Below, one piece after another: positions 6,386-12,878 of a stretch of 12,878 nt of DNA. A program made the position numbers and the translations under genes. Every line of letters starts with the position of its first letter. Positions within the stretch are counted from its first letter, which is position 1. Under the pieces are notes generated by a model. The model ran no database searches, was not told the origin of the DNA, and worked only from the letters and a program-made list of their open reading frames with translations. The stretch lies in assembly GCA_945877725.1 (NCBI GenBank), contig CAMDXR010000051.1, positions 1-12,878 on the forward strand, read 5' to 3'. This DNA comes from Limnohabitans sp. Rim8 (GTDB lineage Bacteria; Pseudomonadota; Gammaproteobacteria; Burkholderiales; Burkholderiaceae_C).

Positions 6386-9300
6386 ATGAGCAGTACCGAC
6401 AACACGCGATTCAACCTTTCGCGCTGGGCGCTGGAACACCCGGCCCTGACCCGTTACCTCATGGTGGTGCTCATGGTGCTGGGCATGGCCGCTTATTTTC
6501 AGTTGGGCCAGGACGAAGACCCGCCTTTTACCTTTCGGGCCATGGTGGTTCGGGCGTATTGGCCGGGCGCGACGGCCCAACAAGTGGCCGAGCAATTGAC
6601 CGACAAGCTGGAGCGGACCCTTCAAGAAGTGCCATTTGTTGACAAAATCCGCAGTTATTCCAAGCCGGGTGAGGCCCAGATCATTTTCCAGATCAAGGAC
6701 AACTCCAAGCCTGCAGATGTGCCGCAGGTTTGGTACACGGTACGCAAAAAAATTGGAGACATGCGGGGCAGCTTGCCGCAGGGCGTTTCAGGTCCGTTTT
6801 TCAACGATGAGTTTGGCGAGGTCTATGGCGTGATTTACGCCTTGAGCGGTCAGGGCTTTAGCGCCGCAGAAATCAAGCTTGAGGCGGACAACTTGCGACA
6901 ATTTTTGTTGCGCGTGCCCGATGTCGCCAAGGTCGAGCTTTTTGGCGTGCAGGACGAGAAGGTCATTGTCGAGGTCTCGCAAAAGAATTTGGTCCAAAGA
7001 GGGCTGGACATGGGGGCGGTGATTGCCCAGTTGAACCAACAAAATGCGGTCGAGTCAGCGGGCAATGTGCAGTCACCCGTGGATGTGGTCCAAATTCGTG
7101 TGGGCGGTCAGTTTCAGAGCTTGGACGACTTGAAGGCCATGCCGATCCGGGGGTCTTCGGGGGCACAACTCCGCTTGTCAGACATCGCCACCGTGACCAG
7201 AGGCTATGCGGATCCGCCCTCGGTCAAAGTTCATCACCAGGGCGAAGAGGTCATTGCGCTGGGGGTGTCCATGGCCAAGGGGGGAGACATTATTGCCCTG
7301 GGTAAATCCTTGCGCACGGCAGTTGACGCCCTGGAAGAAAGCTTGCCTGCTGGCATGTTGCTCAAGCAAGTGCAGGACCAACCATCGGCGGTGTCGCATT
7401 CCATCAACGAATTCATCAAAGTTTTGATTGAGGCCGTGGTGATTGTTTTGGCCGTGAGTTTTCTGGCCTTGGGTTTGCACAAACGACCCGGTCAACACCC
7501 TTTGTGGCGGCGTTGGACGTTGGACATTCGCCCCGGGCTGGTGGTGGGCATCACGATTCCACTGGTGATGGCAGTCACCTTTTTAGCCATGTATTACTTT
7601 GGCATCGGCTTGCACAAAATTTCATTGGGCTCTCTGATCATTGCCCTCGGTTTGTTGGTGGACGATGCCATCATTGCCGTTGAAATGATGGTGCGCAAGA
7701 TGGAGGAGGGCTACGACAAAGTCCGTGCCGCGACCTTTGCCTACGAGTTAACCGCGATGCCCATGTTGACCGGCACACTGATCACTGCCGCTGGTTTTTT
7801 GCCCATTGGCATGGCCAAGTCCATGACGGGCGAATACACCTTTGCCATTTTTGCGGTCACGGTGGTGGCATTGCTGGTCAGTTGGGTGGCTTCGGTGTAC
7901 TTCGTCCCTTATTTGGGGGCGTGGTTGCTCAAGTCGCCAAAACACGCGATCACGGCCAAGTCGCACGATTCGGCAGAGATGTTTGACACCCCTTTTTACC
8001 GTCACTTTCGGGCTTGGGTGACTTGGTGCGTCACCCACCGTTGGAAAACCATCGGCATCACGGTGGTGTTGTTTGTCATGGGCATTTTGGGCATGGGCAA
8101 AGTCCAGCAACAGTTTTTCCCGGACTCCAGTCGCCCTGAGATCATCTTGGATCTGTGGCTGCCCGAGGGTTCACCTTTCGTCGCCAGCGAGACCTTGGCC
8201 CAGCGGGTCGAGCAGCGCTTGGCGCAGGAGGAGGGCATCCAATCGGTGACCACTTGGATTGGCTCCGGCGTGCCCCGCTTTTATTTGCCCATGGATCAGA
8301 TCTTTCCACAAAGCAATGTTTCGCAGTTGATTGTGTTGCCCAAAGACCTGAAAACCCGTGAACAGCTGAGAGACAGGTTGCCCACGTTGCTCGCACAAGA
8401 GTTTCCCGAGGTGCGGGCTCGGGTGAAATTGCTGCCCAATGGCCCACCCGTTCCTTTTCCCGTGCAATTTCGGGTGGTCGGACCCGACCCTGAGGTGTTG
8501 CGCCTAAAAGCCGACGAGATCAAAGCCGAGATGCAGAAAAACGCCAATACCCGGGGCGTTAACGACAATTGGAACGAGTCTGTCAAGGCCATTCGGCTGG
8601 AAGTGGACCAGGCCAAGGCCCGCGCTTTGGGGGTGACCAGCCAGTCCATTGCGCAGGCCGCTCGCACGATGCTCACGGGCACGCCCGTGGGGCAATACCG
8701 CGAAAACGACAAAATCATTGACATCGTTTTGCGCCAACCCTTGGCCGAAAGAGATGCTTTATCGGATTTGTCGCAAGCTTATGTTCCGACCGCCACAGGC
8801 CGCTTGATTCCGTTGCTGCAAATCGCCAAACCGGTCTTTGTCTGGGAGCCGGGTGTGATGTGGCGCGAAGGGCGGCAATACGCTATCACGGTGCAATCGG
8901 ACATTGCCGAAGGCTTTCAGGGCGCCACCATCACGGCGCAGTTGTTGCCGGCCTTGAAAAAGATTGAGGCAAGCTGGCAAGGGCAGGGCTTGCAAGGGTA
9001 TCGCTTAGAGGTTGCCGGGGCAGTAGAGGAGAGTTCCAAGGGCTCATCCTCCATTGCTGCGGGTGTGCCGGTCATGTTGTTCATCACTTTTACCCTGTTG
9101 ATGTTGCAGTTGCAAAGCTTCAGTCGCGCCATGTTGGTGTTTTTGACTGGGCCCTTGGGCATGGCTGGCGTGGCGGCTTCTTTGCTGGCCTTGAACAGGC
9201 CATTCGGTTTTGTGGCCTTGCTGGGTGTGATCGCTTTGATGGGCATGATCCAGCGAAACTCAGTCATTCTGATCGACCAGATTGAAAAAGACCGCGCCAG

Positions 9301-9547
9301 CGGTATGCCCCCTTGGCAAGCCATTGTTGAGTCTGCCGTGCGCCGATTGCGCCCGATTGTGTTGACAGCAGCGGCCGCAGTTTTGGCCATGATTCCTTTG
9401 TCTCGCAGCATTTTTTGGGGCCCGATGGCGGTTGCCATCATGGGGGGCTTGATCGTGGCCACCGCCTTGACCTTGTTGGCCTTGCCCGCCATGTATGCGG
9501 CTTGGTTCAGGATTCCGAGGCCAAATGAGGAAGCCACCAAAATTTAG
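6386..9547 (+). CDS. RND-family efflux transporter, inner-membrane permease (HAE1 type)
   Basis: A 1053-residue proton-driven pump of the AcrB superfamily. It has the duplicated RND layout: TM1 near 23-40, a large periplasmic domain to about residue 340, a block of membrane segments from about 353 to 560 (TM2-TM6), TM7 after VTHRWKT, a second periplasmic domain, and TM8-TM12 at the C-terminal end. The proton-relay Asp pair lies in TM4 as GLLVDDAII (Asp426, Asp427). Opposite, where AcrB has Lys940 before Asn, this protein has MGMIQRNSVILID, an Arg. The opening GQDEDPPFTFRAMVVR and YSKPGEAQI resemble the TriC/MexK-like branch. A basic stretch of roughly 15 residues (HKRPGQHPLWRRW) sits between TM2 and TM3, where AcrB is tighter. 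ATG 6386 is chosen because homology starts there and it lies four bases after the adaptor stop; the frame opens further up at GTG 6275, inside the adaptor gene. No outer-membrane channel gene follows. Substrate unknown. Confidence 0.95.
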   Translation: MSSTDNTRFNLSRWALEHPALTRYLMVVLMVLGMAAYFQLGQDEDPPFTFRAMVVRAYWPGATAQQVAEQLTDKLERTLQEVPFVDKIRSYSKPGEAQIIFQIKDNSKPADVPQVWYTVRKKIGDMRGSLPQGVSGPFFNDEFGEVYGVIYALSGQGFSAAEIKLEADNLRQFLLRVPDVAKVELFGVQDEKVIVEVSQKNLVQRGLDMGAVIAQLNQQNAVESAGNVQSPVDVVQIRVGGQFQSLDDLKAMPIRGSSGAQLRLSDIATVTRGYADPPSVKVHHQGEEVIALGVSMAKGGDIIALGKSLRTAVDALEESLPAGMLLKQVQDQPSAVSHSINEFIKVLIEAVVIVLAVSFLALGLHKRPGQHPLWRRWTLDIRPGLVVGITIPLVMAVTFLAMYYFGIGLHKISLGSLIIALGLLVDDAIIAVEMMVRKMEEGYDKVRAATFAYELTAMPMLTGTLITAAGFLPIGMAKSMTGEYTFAIFAVTVVALLVSWVASVYFVPYLGAWLLKSPKHAITAKSHDSAEMFDTPFYRHFRAWVTWCVTHRWKTIGITVVLFVMGILGMGKVQQQFFPDSSRPEIILDLWLPEGSPFVASETLAQRVEQRLAQEEGIQSVTTWIGSGVPRFYLPMDQIFPQSNVSQLIVLPKDLKTREQLRDRLPTLLAQEFPEVRARVKLLPNGPPVPFPVQFRVVGPDPEVLRLKADEIKAEMQKNANTRGVNDNWNESVKAIRLEVDQAKARALGVTSQSIAQAARTMLTGTPVGQYRENDKIIDIVLRQPLAERDALSDLSQAYVPTATGRLIPLLQIAKPVFVWEPGVMWREGRQYAITVQSDIAEGFQGATITAQLLPALKKIEASWQGQGLQGYRLEVAGAVEESSKGSSSIAAGVPVMLFITFTLLMLQLQSFSRAMLVFLTGPLGMAGVAASLLALNRPFGFVALLGVIALMGMIQRNSVILIDQIEKDRASGMPPWQAIVESAVRRLRPIVLTAAAAVLAMIPLSRSIFWGPMAVAIMGGLIVATALTLLALPAMYAAWFRIPRPNEEATKI

Positions 9548-9589
9548 CCCCTCGAATTGGCTAAAATAGACGATTGACCGATTTCAACC

Positions 9590-9652
9590 GGGCAGTCAGG
9601 TGCAACAAACAGCTTTTAAGCGTTTGATTGGGCCTGACGCCCTTTTTGTTTT
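9590..9652 (+). terminator. Intrinsic terminator after the RND operon, just before tRNA-Leu
   Basis: GGGC-A-GTCAGG at 9590-9600 pairs with CCTGACGCCC at 9633-9642: ten pairs with one bulged A at 9594. Inside the loop a second hairpin forms between AAAC-A-GCTT (9607-9615) and AAGCGTTT (9618-9625), also with one bulged A. A TTTTTGTTTT tract follows at 9643-9652. It lies 42 bases after the RND pump stop codon. A smaller alternative hairpin, GGGC 9630-9633 with GCCC 9639-9642, uses the same 3' arm. Confidence 0.75.
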
Positions 9653-9657
9653 GACCT

Positions 9658-9744
9658 GCGCGGGTGGCGAAATTGGTAGACGCACCAGGTTTAGGTCCTG
9701 ACGGTGGCAACACTGTGCGGGTTCGAGTCCCGCCCCGCGCACCA
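9658..9744 (+). tRNA. tRNA-Leu (anticodon UAG)
   Basis: An 87-base class II tRNA including the encoded CCA (9742-9744). The acceptor stem GCGCGGG (9658-9664) pairs perfectly with CCCGCGC (9734-9740); the discriminator is A9741. The anticodon loop TTTAGGT (9690-9696) carries TAG at 9692-9694, reading CUN leucine codons. The anticodon stem is CCAGG/CCTGA, so its outermost pair (9685 with 9701) is a C-A mismatch. A long variable arm forms a hairpin with a GCAA tetraloop (9702-9715), as expected for leucine. The T arm is GCGGG, TTCGAGT, CCCGC (9717-9733). No clear promoter is visible between the preceding terminator and the tRNA. A TAAAAT at 9562-9567 is a possible -10, but I see no good -35 for it. 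Confidence 0.97.
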
Positions 9745-9811
9745 ACCCCACTTTCATGTGTTCGGGCCAGTCCTGATGCACGAAAGAGATTCACATTAAC
9801 CGAGAACGACG

Positions 9812-11125
9812 ATGACAGTGACTGTTGAAACCCTTGAAAAGCTGGAACGCAAAATTACCCTGACTGTGCCCGTGACGGCCATTCAGTCCGAGGTTGACGC
9901 CCGTCTCAAAAAAATGGCCCGTACGGTCAAAATGGACGGCTTCCGTCCAGGCAAAGTGCCTATGAACGTGGTGGCCCAGCGTTATGGCTACTCGGTTCAG
10001 TACGAAGTCTTGAATGACAAAGTGGGTGAAGCCTTTTCTGTGGCGGCCAACGAGGCCAAAGTCCGCGTCGCCGGTCAGCCCAAAATTTCCGAAAAAGAAG
10101 GCGCGCCAGAGGGTTCCCTGAACTTTGAGGCCATCTTCGAGGTGTATCCCGAAGTCAAACTGGGTAATTTGGCAGACACACAAGTGGAAAAGTTGACTGC
10201 TGAAGTCAGCGATGCTGCCATCGAAAAAACAGTCGACATCCTGCGCAAACAGCGCCGCACCTTTGCCCAACGCGCCCAGGATGCTGCGGCGCAAGAAGGT
10301 GACCGTGCCACGATCGACTTTGAAGGCAAGATTGACGGCGAAGTTTTCTCAGGCGGAAAAGCCGAAGATTTCCAGTTCATTTTGGGTGATGGCCAGATGC
10401 TCAAGGAGTTCGAAGAGGCTGTTCGCGGCATGAAGTCGGGCGAGAGCAAAACCTTCCCCTTGGCTTTCCCGGCCGACTACCACGGCCAAGATGTGGCCGG
10501 CAAAACAGCTGACTTCATGGTCACCATCAAGAAAATCGAAGCCGCCAACTTGCCTGAAGTCAATGAAGCCTTGGCCAAATCCTTGGGCATTGCCGATGCG
10601 ACCGTCGAAGGTTTGCGTGCCGATATCCGTAAAAATCTCGAGCGCGAGGTCAAGTTCCGTTTGCTGGCCCGCAACAAGCAGGCCGCCATGGACGCTTTGG
10701 TTGCCAAGGCCGAGTTGGACCTGCCCCAGTCCATCGTCCAGTCCGAAATCGAGCGCCTGAAAGAGGGTGCCCGTGCTGACTTGAAGCAGCGTGGCGTTAA
10801 AGATGCAGACAAAGCCCCTATTCCTGACGACATCTTCCGACCCCAGGCTGAGCAGCGCGTGCGCTTGGGCTTGGTGGTGGCAGAAGTCGTGCGCGGCAAT
10901 ACCTTGCACGCCAAGCCTGAGCAAATCAAGGCCCACATCGAAGAGTTGGCTTCCAGCTACGAGCGTCCTGATGACGTGGTCCGCTGGTACAACAGTGACA
11001 ACCAACGTTTGGCTGAGGTGGAAGCTGTGGTCATTGAGAGCAATGTCTCTGATTTCGTGCTGGCACAGGCCAAAGTTGTCGAAAAAGCCATCACTTTTGA
11101 AGAACTCATGGGGCAACAGGCCTGA
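9812..11125 (+). CDS. tig: Trigger factor (ribosome-associated chaperone, peptidyl-prolyl isomerase)
   Basis: Binds ribosomal protein uL23 at the exit tunnel and shields nascent chains. The 437 residues compare with 432 in E. coli. The N-terminal ribosome-binding domain (1-115) has the signature GFRPGKVP at 43-50. The FKBP-like isomerase domain spans about 160-243, beginning EGDRATIDFEGKIDGEVFSG and including ILGDGQMLKEFEEAV and FPADYHG. The long helical C-terminal substrate-binding domain follows, including LDLPQSIVQSEIERL near 304-318. ATG 9812 is preceded by only a weak GAG-type ribosome site. The gene begins 67 bases after tRNA-Leu with no terminator between, so the two may share a transcript. 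clpP and clpX follow on the same strand in the order usual for proteobacteria (tig-clpP-clpX). Confidence 0.98.
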   Translation: MTVTVETLEKLERKITLTVPVTAIQSEVDARLKKMARTVKMDGFRPGKVPMNVVAQRYGYSVQYEVLNDKVGEAFSVAANEAKVRVAGQPKISEKEGAPEGSLNFEAIFEVYPEVKLGNLADTQVEKLTAEVSDAAIEKTVDILRKQRRTFAQRAQDAAAQEGDRATIDFEGKIDGEVFSGGKAEDFQFILGDGQMLKEFEEAVRGMKSGESKTFPLAFPADYHGQDVAGKTADFMVTIKKIEAANLPEVNEALAKSLGIADATVEGLRADIRKNLEREVKFRLLARNKQAAMDALVAKAELDLPQSIVQSEIERLKEGARADLKQRGVKDADKAPIPDDIFRPQAEQRVRLGLVVAEVVRGNTLHAKPEQIKAHIEELASSYERPDDVVRWYNSDNQRLAEVEAVVIESNVSDFVLAQAKVVEKAITFEELMGQQA

Positions 11126-11147
11126 AGGCGTTTTGAATCCATGAAGA

Positions 11148-11190
11148 ATGGGGCTTGTGCCGGGCTTGCAGTCAGGCAGACAAGCCCCAT
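11148..11190. repeat. Perfect 11-bp inverted repeat between tig and clpP
   Basis: ATGGGGCTTGT at 11148-11158 is the exact reverse complement of ACAAGCCCCAT at 11180-11190, with a 21-base loop in which GCC 11159-11161 can also pair with GGC 11175-11177. It begins 22 bases after the tig stop and could stall or terminate tig transcription. However, only TCTTT follows, not a proper T tract, so classic intrinsic termination is doubtful. The right arm contains the -10 of the heat-shock promoter. Dual terminator/operator use is possible. Confidence 0.75.
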
Positions 11191-11192
11191 GT
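11165..11192 (+). promoter_or_regulatory. Sigma32 (RpoH) heat-shock promoter of clpP
   Basis: CTTGCA at 11165-11170 matches the sigma32 -35 CTTGAA in five of six positions. CCCCATGT at 11185-11192 matches the -10 consensus CCCCATNT fully. The spacer is 14 bases, within the normal range. Transcription would begin near 11199, about 48 bases before clpP. The clpP gene is a known sigma32 target in E. coli, which supports the call; it has not been measured here. Confidence 0.7.
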
Positions 11193-11237
11193 CTTTGGAG
11201 GGGATGAAAACTTGGTTAAAGTCATCTTGAAATTCTT

Positions 11238-11241
11238 GGAG
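11238..11241 (+). promoter_or_regulatory. clpP ribosome binding site (decides between two adjacent ATGs)
   Basis: GGAG lies two bases before ATG 11244 and five bases before ATG 11247. Only the second spacing is comfortable for initiation, so 11247 is the more likely start. Confidence 0.6.
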
Positions 11242-11246
11242 AAATG

Positions 11247-11855
11247 ATGAGCGCACTGGAAATCACAAATTTGGGCATGGTGCCCATGGTTATCGAACAG
11301 TCGGGCCGCGGTGAGCGCGCTTACGACATCTATTCCCGCCTGCTCAAAGAGCGCGTCATCTTCATGGTGGGCCCGGTCAACGACCAAATGGCCAATTTGA
11401 TCGTCGCGCAATTGTTGTTTTTGGAGAGCGAAAACCCCGAAAAGGACATTTCCCTCTATATCAACTCTCCTGGCGGATCTGTCAGTGCCGGCATGGCTAT
11501 TTACGACACCATGAACTTCATCAAGCCCGATGTGTCTACTTTATGCAACGGTATGGCCGCCAGCATGGGGGCTTTTTTGCTGTCCGCCGGGGCCAAAGGC
11601 AAGCGCTTTTCGCTGCCTAACTCCAAGATCATGATTCACCAACCCTTGGGTGGTGCGCAAGGTCAGGCCACTGAAATTGAGATCGCGGCCCGTGAAATCA
11701 TCAAGACCCGCGCCCATCTGAACCGCATATTGGCCGAAAATACAGGCCAACCGCTGGATAAAATTGAGCTCGACACAGAACGCGACTATTACCTGTCCGC
11801 AGCAGAGTCGAAAGACTACGGTTTGATCGACGAAGTGATATCCAAGCGCGCTTAA
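11247..11855 (+). CDS. clpP: ATP-dependent Clp protease proteolytic subunit ClpP
   Basis: A serine protease forming a 14-subunit barrel that degrades proteins unfolded by ClpX or ClpA. The protein has 202 residues, or 203 from the adjacent ATG 11244. The catalytic triad is intact: Ser106 in NGMAASMGAF, His131 in MIHQPLGG, and Asp180 in LDTERDYY. The oligomerisation and substrate-channel region YINSPGGSVSAGMAIYDTM lies near 71-89. A short N-terminal propeptide-like stretch (SALEITNLGMVPMVIEQ) precedes the mature core, so self-processing is likely by family analogy. The gene sits about 48 bases behind a sigma32-type promoter and 121 bases behind tig. A strong terminator follows its stop codon before clpX, so clpP can be transcribed alone. 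Confidence 0.98.
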   Translation: MSALEITNLGMVPMVIEQSGRGERAYDIYSRLLKERVIFMVGPVNDQMANLIVAQLLFLESENPEKDISLYINSPGGSVSAGMAIYDTMNFIKPDVSTLCNGMAASMGAFLLSAGAKGKRFSLPNSKIMIHQPLGGAQGQATEIEIAAREIIKTRAHLNRILAENTGQPLDKIELDTERDYYLSAAESKDYGLIDEVISKRA

Positions 11856-11885
11856 GGGCGCCTGTTGCATCCGGTACCCTGACAG

Positions 11886-11923
11886 ACGGCGTTTACCTCT
11901 CAAGGTGAACGCCGTTTTTCTTT
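11886..11923 (+). terminator. Strong intrinsic terminator between clpP and clpX
   Basis: ACGGCGTTTACC at 11886-11897 pairs with GGTGAACGCCGT at 11904-11915: twelve pairs including one G-U, around the six-base loop TCTCAA. It is followed at once by a T-rich tail (TTTTCTTT). It starts 30 bases after the clpP stop and ends about 40 bases before clpX. Confidence 0.85.
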
Positions 11924-11932
11924 CGCTATCAT
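11904..11932 (+). promoter_or_regulatory. Possible clpX promoter overlapping the terminator
   Basis: TATCAT at 11927-11932 matches the -10 consensus in five of six positions. Seventeen bases upstream, GGTGAA at 11904-11909 is a poor -35 that lies in the 3' arm of the terminator. A start near 11939 would give a leader of about 24 bases for clpX. The case rests on the -10 and on the need for clpX expression beyond the terminator. Confidence 0.3.
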
Positions 11933-11962
11933 TCACACATTACGGTTTCCAAGGCGACTTTT

Positions 11963-12878
11963 ATGGCCGATAAAAAAGGCTCAACTTCTGAGAAAAACCT
12001 GTTTTGCTCCTTTTGCGGCAAAAGCCAGCACGAGGTCAAAAAGCTGATCGCTGGTCCGTCGGTATTCATTTGTGATGAGTGCATTGATTTATGCAATGAC
12101 ATCGTGCGCGATGAACTGGCCACCACCACGGTGAGCGAGGGGGCAAAAGAGGGTTTGCCGACGCCTCTGGACATCAAAACCAATCTCGACAGCTATGTCA
12201 TTGGCCAGGAGAAGGCCAAGCGCAGTTTGGCTGTGGCGGTTTACAACCACTACAAACGCCTCAAACACAAAGAGGGGGCCAAGAAGGACGATGTCGAACT
12301 GGCCAAGAGCAACATTTTGTTGATTGGTCCCACGGGCTCCGGCAAAACCTTGCTGGCCCAAACCATGGCACGCATGCTGGATGTCCCATTTGTCATGGCC
12401 GATGCGACCACCTTGACCGAAGCCGGTTATGTGGGTGAGGACGTTGAAAACATCGTCGCCAAACTTTTGCAGACCTGTAACTACGACGTAGACCGTGCGC
12501 AGCGCGGAATTGTCTACATTGACGAAATTGACAAAATCACTCGCAAGTCGGATAACCCCTCTATTACCCGCGATGTTTCAGGCGAGGGCGTTCAGCAGGC
12601 ATTGCTTAAATTGGTTGAGGGCACCATGGCCAGCGTACCCCCGCAGGGTGGCCGTAAGCACCCCAACCAAGATTTTTTGCAGATCGACACCACCAACATT
12701 CTGTTTATTTGTGGCGGGGCTTTTGCCGGACTTGAAAAAGTCATCGAGAACCGCACTGAATCCGGTGGTATTGGCTTTGGTGCGACAGTTAAAAGCAAGA
12801 AGCAACGCTCTTTGACCGAGGTCTTTGCCGAAGTCGAGCCCGAAGACTTGATTAAATTTGGACTGATCCCAGAGTTGG
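11963..12878 (+). CDS. clpX: ATP-dependent Clp protease ATP-binding subunit ClpX (C-terminal part beyond window)
   Basis: A hexameric AAA+ unfoldase that recognises tagged substrates and threads them into ClpP. About 305 of roughly 420 residues are present; the frame is still open at the right edge. The N-terminal zinc-binding domain has Cys15-x2-Cys18 and Cys37-x2-Cys40. The AAA+ module has IGQEKAK near 80-86, Walker A GPTGSGKT at 122-129, the substrate-gripping pore loop GYVG at 155-158, and Walker B IVYIDE at 183-188. The IGF loop that docks onto ClpP is present as IGFG at 270-273. The missing part should hold sensor II (GAR) and the C-terminal small domain. ATG 11963 is preceded by AAGG at 11951-11954 with eight bases of spacing. 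A strong terminator separates it from clpP, so expression depends on read-through or its own promoter. Confidence 0.98.
   Translation, partial: MADKKGSTSEKNLFCSFCGKSQHEVKKLIAGPSVFICDECIDLCNDIVRDELATTTVSEGAKEGLPTPLDIKTNLDSYVIGQEKAKRSLAVAVYNHYKRLKHKEGAKKDDVELAKSNILLIGPTGSGKTLLAQTMARMLDVPFVMADATTLTEAGYVGEDVENIVAKLLQTCNYDVDRAQRGIVYIDEIDKITRKSDNPSITRDVSGEGVQQALLKLVEGTMASVPPQGGRKHPNQDFLQIDTTNILFICGGAFAGLEKVIENRTESGGIGFGATVKSKKQRSLTEVFAEVEPEDLIKFGLIPEL

Noticed and set aside
8917..9540. Minus-strand frame (207 residues) opposite the C-terminal part of the RND pump
   Set aside because: It is a shadow of transmembrane-coding sequence; no start signal or domain.
9561..9794. Minus-strand frame of about 77 residues with GARGGTRTRTVLPPSG
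   Set aside because: It is the antisense translation of tRNA-Leu, a well-known source of spurious protein annotations.
10349..11116. Long minus-strand frame (255 residues) opposite tig
   Set aside because: It mirrors the codon pattern of tig on the other strand, has no recognisable motif and no ribosome site; trigger factor on plus is certain.
1..12878. CRISPR array, toxin-antitoxin pair or defence gene cluster
   Set aside because: I found no regularly spaced repeats and no protein with nuclease, toxin or defence-type motifs in any credible frame.

Overview
The window looks like a chromosomal segment of a betaproteobacterium, most likely a Comamonadaceae member (Limnohabitans/Rhodoferax-like). 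This rests on the tig-clpP-clpX order, the protein sequence style, and moderately high GC with NNG/NNC-rich codons. I see no phage genes, insertion sequences or CRISPR arrays.

Left part (1-5100). A partial unrecognised gene runs off the left edge on the minus strand, preceded by a very AT-rich gap. Ferrochelatase (hemH, minus) and a YigB-like HAD phosphatase (plus) are divergent with almost touching start codons. A glutathione S-transferase follows on plus. It converges on a minus-strand pair of head-to-head prenyl-condensing enzymes: a squalene-synthase-like protein upstream and HpnD (presqualene diphosphate synthase) downstream. The pair points to squalene/hopanoid-type triterpenoid synthesis, but the usual partners hpnC, hpnE and shc are not in view.

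Middle part (5101-9652). Divergent from the squalene genes, a clear sigma70 promoter drives a two-gene RND efflux operon: a lipoprotein periplasmic adaptor and a 1053-residue HAE1-type inner-membrane pump. It ends in a strong intrinsic terminator. No outer-membrane channel gene or dedicated regulator is adjacent.

Right part (9658-12878). tRNA-Leu(UAG) is followed by the protein quality-control cluster: trigger factor (tig), clpP and the first three quarters of clpX. The tig-clpP gap holds a good sigma32-type heat-shock promoter built into an 11-bp perfect inverted repeat. A strong terminator separates clpP from clpX. Trigger factor folds nascent chains at the ribosome; ClpX unfolds substrates and feeds them to the ClpP barrel.

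The genes themselves are mostly familiar housekeeping families. The less ordinary material is in the control regions (terminator hard against the tRNA, sigma32 promoter inside a palindrome, clpP/clpX terminator), in the unusual SQS-like plus HpnD pairing with a G8 tract near its start, and in the unidentified gene at the left edge. I found no convincing new defence or mobile system.
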